From assembly GCA_045592125.1 (NCBI GenBank), contig JAZNUE010000012.1:37030-101029 (forward strand): a DNA stretch of 64,000 nucleotides, given 5' to 3'. Positions 62,521-64,000 of this stretch are shown here, one piece after another (the first letter of the stretch is position 1; each line of letters starts with the position of its first letter). The position numbers and the translations under genes were made by a program. This DNA is from HGM04593 sp045592125 (lineage in GTDB: Bacteria; Bacteroidota; Bacteroidia; Bacteroidales; Bacteroidaceae). Below the pieces are notes generated by a model, which was given only the letters and a program-made list of their open reading frames with translations, did not search any database and was not told where the DNA came from.

Positions 62521-64000
62521 TTATTCGCCGGCCTCGAGCTTGCTCTTGAGAGCAGCAAGCGCGTCGATGTCGCCGAGAGTTGTAGAAGCGGCCTGGTTCT
62601 GGATAGCAGGTGCCTGCTCCTCGGCTGCCTTCTTGCTCTTGCGTGCAGCGGCTGCAGCCTTCTTCTCGGCCTTCTCCTCCTCCTTGGCAGCATCCTCGAA
62701 GATACGGCTGTGAGAAAGGATGATTCTCTTTGCTTCCTTGTTGAACTCAATCACCTTGAACTGAAGCTTCTCGTTAGCAGCGGCCTGTGTGCCGTCCTCC
62801 TTAACGAGGTGCTTTGGAGTGGCGAAGCCCTCAACACCGTAAGGCAGTGAAACTACTGCGCCCTTGTCGATGAGCTCTGTGATAACGCCCTCGTGGATTG
62901 AGCCAACGGTGAATACTGTCTCGAATACATCCCATGGGTTCTCCTCGAGCTGCTTGTGGCCAAGGCTCAGGCGGCGGTTCTCTTTGTCAATCTCAAGAAC
63001 CTGAACATCGATAGCCTCGCCAATCTGCGTGAACTCAGATGGGTGCTTAACCTTCTTTGTCCAAGAGAGGTCGCTGATGTGGATAAGGCCGTCAACACCC
63101 TCCTCAATCTCAACGAAGATACCGAAGTTGGTGAAGTTGCGCACCTTTGCTGTGTGCTTAGAACCGATAGGATACTTCTCCTCGATGTTTGTCCAAGGAT
63201 CCTCCTTGAGCTGCTTGATACCGAGTGACATCTTGCGCTCGTCGCGGTCGAGTGTAAGGATAACTGCCTCTACCTCTTCGCCAACCTTCATGAAGTCCTG
63301 TGCTGAACGCAGGTGCTGGTTCCAAGACATCTCAGATACGTGGATGAGGCCCTCAACGCCTGGAGCAATCTCAATGAATGCGCCGTAGTCGGCCATAACC
63401 ACAACCTTGCCCTTAACGACATCACCAACCTTGAGGTCTGCGTCGATAGCATCCCATGGGTGTGGAGTGAGCTGCTTGAGACCGAGAGCGATACGCTTCT
63501 TCTCGTCATCGAAGTCAAGGATAACAACGTTAATCTTCTGGTCGAGCGCAACAACCTCTGTAGGATCGTTTACGCGGCCCCAAGAGAGGTCTGTGATGTG
63601 GATGAGACCGTCAACGCCGCCGAGGTCGATGAACACACCGTAAGAAGTGATGTTCTTGACTGTACCCTCAAGTACCTGGCCCTTCTCGAGTGTGCTGATA
63701 ATCTTCTTCTTCTGCTCCTCGAGCTCGGCCTCGATAAGTGCCTTGTGAGAAACGACAACGTTCCTGAATTCCTGGTTAATCTTTACAATCTTGAAGTCTT
63801 CTGTCTGGCCAACGTATGCATCATAGTCACGGATAGGCTTAACGTCAATCTGTGAGCCTGGCAAGAATGCCTCGATACCGAATACGTCAACAATCATACC
63901 ACCCTTAGTGCGGCACTTAACGTAACCCTTAACGATTTCTTCGTTTTCAAGTGCAGCGTTTACACGATCCCAAGAGCGTGCAGCACGTGCCTTCTTGTGA
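62521..64000 (-). CDS. rpsA: 30S ribosomal protein S1, 3' part (partial)
   Basis: The open frame runs off the right edge; the first 64000-end codons (KKARAARSWDRVNAALENEE) match the interior of S1, so the start lies beyond the window. At least four complete S1/OB repeats are visible, each with the pattern GVFIDLGG or GAFIEIAPG followed by GLIHITDLSW or close variants. Repeat 4 (GAVVSLPYGVEGFATPKHL) is more divergent. The protein ends in an Ala/Lys/Glu tail. S1 helps mRNA bind to ribosomes. Confidence 0.96.
   Translation of the reverse strand, partial: HKKARAARSWDRVNAALENEEIVKGYVKCRTKGGMIVDVFGIEAFLPGSQIDVKPIRDYDAYVGQTEDFKIVKINQEFRNVVVSHKALIEAELEEQKKKIISTLEKGQVLEGTVKNITSYGVFIDLGGVDGLIHITDLSWGRVNDPTEVVALDQKINVVILDFDDEKKRIALGLKQLTPHPWDAIDADLKVGDVVKGKVVVMADYGAFIEIAPGVEGLIHVSEMSWNQHLRSAQDFMKVGEEVEAVILTLDRDERKMSLGIKQLKEDPWTNIEEKYPIGSKHTAKVRNFTNFGIFVEIEEGVDGLIHISDLSWTKKVKHPSEFTQIGEAIDVQVLEIDKENRRLSLGHKQLEENPWDVFETVFTVGSIHEGVITELIDKGAVVSLPYGVEGFATPKHLVKEDGTQAAANEKLQFKVIEFNKEAKRIILSHSRIFEDAAKEEEKAEKKAAAAARKSKKAAEEQAPAIQNQAASTTLGDIDALAALKSKLEAGE

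Overview
The window looks like the chromosome of a Bacteroidales bacterium (Bacteroidaceae/Prevotellaceae-like). The evidence is a complete Bat (aerotolerance) operon, a ribosomal protein S16 with the long Ala/Glu/Lys tail seen in Bacteroidetes, lipoprotein-rich envelope genes (DUF4136, Spy-like, M16 peptidase), and promoters of the Bacteroidetes form (TTTG, about 18-20 nt, then TAnnTTTG or TAnnTTCG). Shine-Dalgarno sites are mostly not evident. No rRNA or tRNA gene was recognised. The first gene (gyrA) and the last (rpsA) run off the window.

Layout. 1-6.3 kb: the 3' part of gyrA, a TPR protein, a class I/II aminotransferase and a tRNA-dihydrouridine synthase, with a dispersed repeat before the last. 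6.4-18.9 kb: a visibly AT-richer island on the minus strand holding a type III-A CRISPR-Cas system. Its order in transcription is leader and 12-spacer array, cas6, cas10/csm1, csm2, csm3, csm4, csm5, then a separately promoted unit of DUF4143-type AAA ATPase, a Card1-like CARF-PD-(D/E)xK nuclease, a DxTHG-type CARF-HEPN protein with an extra C-terminal domain, and a helicase stub. No cas1 or cas2 lies in the window. 18.6-33.8 kb: a frameshifted pseudogene, patatin, a thiol-disulfide oxidoreductase, galE with a duplicated 3' scrap, rpsP, ogt, a set of envelope proteins, an M16 protease, two paralogous zinc-ribbon proteins, a threonine aldolase and a tRNA deacylase. 33.8-43.1 kb: PAP2 phosphatase and the Bat operon. 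43.2-49.0 kb: two HU-type genes, rimO, ftsY, lepA. 49.0-59.8 kb: repeat-flanked pgi, gpsA, lysS, a UDP-glucuronate decarboxylase, a coiled-coil membrane protein, valS and mazG. 59.8-64 kb: an ECF sigma operon, RNase Z and rpsA.

How the genes work together. In the CRISPR island the Csm complex should be guided by crRNAs cut by Cas6. The HD and GGDD motifs of Cas10 and the Csm3 catalytic aspartate are intact, so target RNA binding should trigger cyclic oligoadenylate synthesis, which would switch on the two CARF effectors. The most unusual feature is that both effectors sit directly behind a DUF4143 ATPase that has its own promoter carrying three copies of a 12-bp operator-like motif. The array reads on the same strand as the cas genes, ends in a degenerate repeat fused to a strong hairpin, and carries one duplicated spacer. 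The rest of the window is mostly housekeeping, with several families of intergenic repeats.
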